Assembly (NCBI GenBank): GCA_021819725.1
Contig: JAKAQR010000032.1
Span: forward strand, 6,768-32,141
DNA from: Actinomycetes bacterium
GTDB lineage: Bacteria > Actinomycetota > Acidimicrobiia > Acidimicrobiales > Acidimicrobiaceae
Length of the DNA: 25,374 bases
Direction of reading: 5' to 3'
Both the position numbers and the translations under genes were made by a program. Below, one piece after another: positions 23,145 through 25,374 of this stretch (position 1 is its first letter; each line of letters starts with the position of its first letter). The notes under the pieces were generated by a model. The model was not told where the DNA came from. It was given only the letters and a program-made list of their open reading frames with translations, and searched no databases.

Positions 23145-24100
23145 CAAAGCCATACTCAAGGATGAAGGCTCGCGGGAAACTTCTCACTGCGGATGCGCAG
23201 GCGTGGCGCTGTCAAGGTGTTACGCCAACAGTTCGCAGGTCTTGAGAGAGGAGAGCCTGTCAAGTGACCGGCCAGCCCCGTTCAACCCAGAGATCAAGTC
23301 CCAGGGAACGCGGGAGCACCCTCGATGCCGAGATCACCAAGCTCTTGCGTTCCTTTGCACTTGCTAACCCCCGTCAGGGGTACCGCAAGGCCCATCGAGC
23401 GGTCCTCGCAGCTGGGTACAGGGTGAACCTCAAAAGGGTCCATCGCCTTTGGAGGGAAGCGGGTCTTAAGGTCCCCATGCGAAAGCGCAAGAACAAAAGA
23501 GCAGGCTACGGGGTAAAGATGGGAGCCCATCACCCCATAAGGCCAAACATCACCTGGGCTTTTGCCTTCCAGTTCGACACAACCGTGGACGGTAAGGTCC
23601 TGAAGCTCCTCAACGTCATCGATGAGTACTCGAGGGAGTACGTAGCGAGCCTTGTCGACCGCTCCATCGATGCAAAGGGTGTCATCGCAGCCCTCGACGG
23701 GATCGTTGCCGAACACGGAGTACCCGCCTACATCAGGATGGACAACGGACCTGAGTTTATCTCTCATGCCTTGGCTTCCTGGGCAAGAGAGATGGGGGTC
23801 ACCCTGTACTTTATCGACCCCGGAAGCCCTTGGCAGAATGGCAAGTGTGAGTCACTCAACTCAAGGATAAGAGATGAACTCTTGAACGGCGAGCTCTTCA
23901 CCTCGGTCACCGAGGCTCGGTTCCTCACACAGCACTACCGAGAGACTTACAACGCCACGCGGGCACACAGCTCCCTTGGATACCTGAGTCCCGAGGAGTT
24001 CCTCGCGCTCCGCTTGAGCGACCAGAGGACAATTCTCACCCAGTCGTCAAAACACCGGAACTTCTATGCCGCAAACTACTCCGCGCCCGCGGCCGCATGA
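23104..24100 (+). pseudogene. IS3-family orfB transposase, frameshifted near its N-terminus
   Basis: The DDE core from 23264 on is open: FQFDTTVDGKVLKLLNVIDE (first Asp region), YIRMDNGPEFIS (second Asp) and SPWQNGKCESLNSRIRDE (Glu), then HSSLGYLSPEEFL. Upstream, the N-terminal part is spread over three frames: NRKLKIMVAELSLDKAI, then ARGKLLTADAQA, then AVKVLRQQFAGLER, then RRACQVTGQPRSTQR. Three frame changes within about 90 bases cannot be explained by the single programmed shift of IS3 elements, so the full-length OrfAB fusion is probably lost, although the catalytic domain is intact. Confidence 0.8.
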
Positions 24101-24155
24101 CCACCAAAGGATAGAATGGAAAGTGTCGGCTCACATACGAGGTGGACCGCAAACA

Positions 24156-24712
24156 GGGGGCCGTCCACGGCCCGCCGCCGAAGAACACGAGGTCCCCGCT
24201 TCGAGCGGCGTCCCCGCGGGCAGGTGCGGACCGGCGTCGTATTGGTCTTGGGCGACGCGGGGCAGGGTGATGCCGGCGACTTTGTAGGAGGCTTGGGCGT
24301 GGCCGGAGCAGTCGAAGCCGACGCCGGGGGTCTCGTCGCCCCACACGTAGGGGGTGCCGACCTGAGCGAGCGCCCAATCGACGGCGTCGCCTCCGGCGGT
24401 GCCGACGGCGACGGTCTGAGCCTGGGCGAGGCCGAGGACTTCGGTAACGTAGCTGCCGGAGTGGTTGTAGTCGAACACTGCGGCTCGGCGGTTGGCGCCG
24501 TTCTGGCCGCCGTTGGCGCACAGGTCCCATGCTGCGGCGTATACGGCGTCGGTAGGGTCGTACGGACTGGGCGGGTTGACTCCGCCCAGCGGGACGGGCT
24601 GGTCGTATTCGGCGAAGATGGCCGGCTCGAACCGCATTGGTCCTTCGGCGTCGACTTGGTGCGGCGCAGCCACCAGTCGACCCACCAGCAAGGAGCTGAT
24701 CAGAGACTGTTG
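24156..24712 (-). pseudogene. N-terminal part of lytic-transglycosylase/C40 peptidase gene
   Basis: Minus-strand frame: LAAAWDLCANGG-like and FDYNHSGSYVTEVLGLAQAQ match the end of an SLT-type transglycosylase domain; AVDWALAQVGTPYVWGDETP and GVGFDCSGHAQ (catalytic Cys) begin the NlpC/P60 domain. About 24205 a one-base slip moves GDLVFFGG to another frame, and the IS3 element then cuts the gene. The N-terminus before 24712 is also missing (in-frame stop). Bifunctional proteins of this kind cut peptidoglycan during conjugation in Gram-positive integrative elements, so this may be the relic of a transfer region. Confidence 0.8.
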
Positions 24713-24946
24713 TCAGTGAATGGAAATGACCGACCACTGTGGCCGCGGTGCGGTTGAGGTCTTTGGTCCCTCCCTTGCTGGACACCCAAAACACGGGCCC
24801 ACTCGCGAGGGACAGCCGGTCCTATGAGACCACCGCGCTTTCGGAAGCCTTGGTGGTTGACCGTCAGCCCATTGTGCACCTGTTTCCCTTTGCCCGGTTC
24901 TCCCAGACTGCTTCGTCGCAACGACAGCACGGGATGGCCTCAACTG
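24713..24946. other. Non-coding stretch, no gene recognised
   Basis: Open frames on the minus strand overlap but have no start, motif or composition that supports coding. Confidence 0.35.
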
Positions 24947-25075
24947 CTAGGGGTCAATACCTAGAGACCACGCTCGTGTGTCTCCTATTTCCTCGGAGGC
25001 CTTCATCAACGCTTCGACAGTGCGTGAGACTGCGCCTCGCAGCTCTGCAGCCTCTTTCACGTTGCCCCGAGCCAT
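24947..25075 (-). CDS. Possible 42-residue small protein or gene fragment
   Basis: Minus-strand ATG at 25075 reads MARGNVKEAAELRGAVSRTV, then EALMKASEEIGDTRAW and a short tail to TAG. The composition is like a real soluble helical protein (charged, Ala-rich), unlike surrounding frames. No Shine-Dalgarno sequence is present and no family was recognised. It could be the remains of a larger gene. Confidence 0.3.
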   Translation of the reverse strand: MARGNVKEAAELRGAVSRTVEALMKASEEIGDTRAWSLGIDP

Positions 25076-25094
25076 GCCAAAGATGACTGGTGAG

Positions 25095-25220
25095 ACTGGG
25101 ATTTGTCAACCCGAACATCTGGAAGCAGCCAGACACTTCCGCCTAACGCGACGCTGAAGTTTCGGATGCCACCTGCCGTCGCGTCAGGTTTCGAAGCAAA
25201 CTCGCGTGACAAATCCCAGT
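25095..25220. repeat. 126-bp MITE-like element with perfect 14-bp terminal inverted repeats
   Basis: ACTGGGATTTGTCA (25095-25108) and its exact complement TGACAAATCCCAGT (25207-25220) enclose 98 bases. Inside, TAACGCGACG (25144-25153) pairs with CGTCGCGTCA (25177-25186) except for one base. It has no coding capacity. A second, diverged copy lies at 10935-11080. The form suggests a miniature IS derivative or a mobile hairpin repeat; the parent element was not identified. Confidence 0.75.
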
Positions 25221-25248
25221 TGGTGAAGGGTAGTGAGGCTTCGGATAC
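25105..25248 (+). repeat. Copy 2 of the ~145-bp repeat
   Basis: Same orientation as copy 1 at 10935-11080 and clearly homologous from GTCA...ACATCTGGAAGCA through GACAAATCCCAGTTGGTGA to the TTCGG(A/T)TAC end, so similarity runs about 28 bases past the right inverted repeat of the MITE-like unit. The two copies enclose about 14 kb. Confidence 0.85.
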
Positions 25249-25374
25249 TCAAGGGTTCCTTCGTAGCTACCTCAGGGGTTCAGTGAACAAGGAGGTTCCT
25301 CGGTCTCAGGTACCCATAGCTTTTGAGGGCAACCTCGACTCGTGAGGGTACTCACCGTGAGACTCGTAGTGCTT
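25249..25374. other. Window end, no feature seen
   Basis: The last 126 bases hold no recognisable gene, repeat or regulatory signal. Confidence 0.4.

Larger units (their letters stand above)
22844..24155 (+). mobile_element. IS3-family insertion sequence (~1.3 kb) inserted in a C40 peptidase gene
   Basis: The ends share an imperfect inverted repeat: left TGATCCACCTCTAAAGTGAG, right (complement) GGTCCACCTCGTATGTGAG, both followed by CCGAC after a few bases. The element holds orfA and a frameshifted orfB. Exact termini and target duplication are not clear because both flanks run into a C/G tract. The remnant at 3505 has the same left end and orfA. Confidence 0.8.

Noticed and set aside
25141..25189. 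Integron attC site
   Set aside because: GCCTAAC and GTCAGGT with a pairing stem resemble an attC, but the second core differs at one key base, the length is short and no IntI integrase or cassette array is present; a MITE-like unit explains the structure better.

Overview
The window looks like an accessory genomic island of a moderately GC-rich bacterium, most likely an actinomycete-type lineage. This rests on frequent GTG/TTG starts, a MmyB-type regulator, a SnoaL protein, a DHA2-like transporter and a lytic-transglycosylase/C40 peptidase of the kind carried by actinobacterial conjugative elements; genus cannot be assigned from sequence alone. No ribosomal RNA, tRNA, CRISPR array or obvious housekeeping gene was seen. 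Coding regions alternate with dense insertion-sequence debris (IS3, IS4 and IS30 families).

Layout. (1) 1-2957, minus strand: part of a type I restriction-modification operon in the order small leader ORF, hsdM, a Cys4 protein of unknown function, hsdS; hsdS runs off the left edge and no hsdR is in view. (2) 3505-3845: remnant of an IS3-type element. (3) 3845-9065, minus strand: a compact five-gene operon of an excisionase-like HTH protein, a 168-aa unknown, a divergent tyrosine recombinase, a second shorter recombinase-like protein and a UvrD/PcrA-type helicase. Four junctions overlap or nearly touch. This is the most novel-looking module. (4) 9066-11640: an IS graveyard with one intact HTH/coiled-coil gene. 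(5) 11645-18530: a small metabolic/efflux cluster (cupin, SnoaL-like protein, MmyB-type regulator, MFS exporter, quinone-oxidoreductase-like enzyme, Asp/Glu racemase-like enzyme). The cupin gene is cleanly split by an IS4-family element with a 10-bp target duplication. IS30 remnants sit in the same orientation on both sides of the cluster.

(6) 18770-19911: a frameshifted IS30 transposase and a membrane-protein gene it decapitated. (7) 20021-22578, plus strand: a tight three-gene operon of a YejK/NdpA-type nucleoid-associated protein, a RelA/SpoT-type nucleotide synthetase with its catalytic signature intact, and a three-helix membrane protein; a plausible defence or stress module. (8) 22656-24712: a C40 peptidase gene broken in two by an IS3-family element whose own orfB is frameshifted. 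(9) 24713-25374: mostly non-coding, with a 126-bp MITE-like sequence that has perfect 14-bp terminal inverted repeats and a diverged copy near 11.0 kb.

Taken together, two candidate defence-related or mobile modules (recombinase-helicase; NdpA-synthetase-membrane protein) sit beside a type I RM locus, as expected for a defence island built by repeated IS activity and partial gene decay. Product names are from recognisable motifs; system-level functions are inference.
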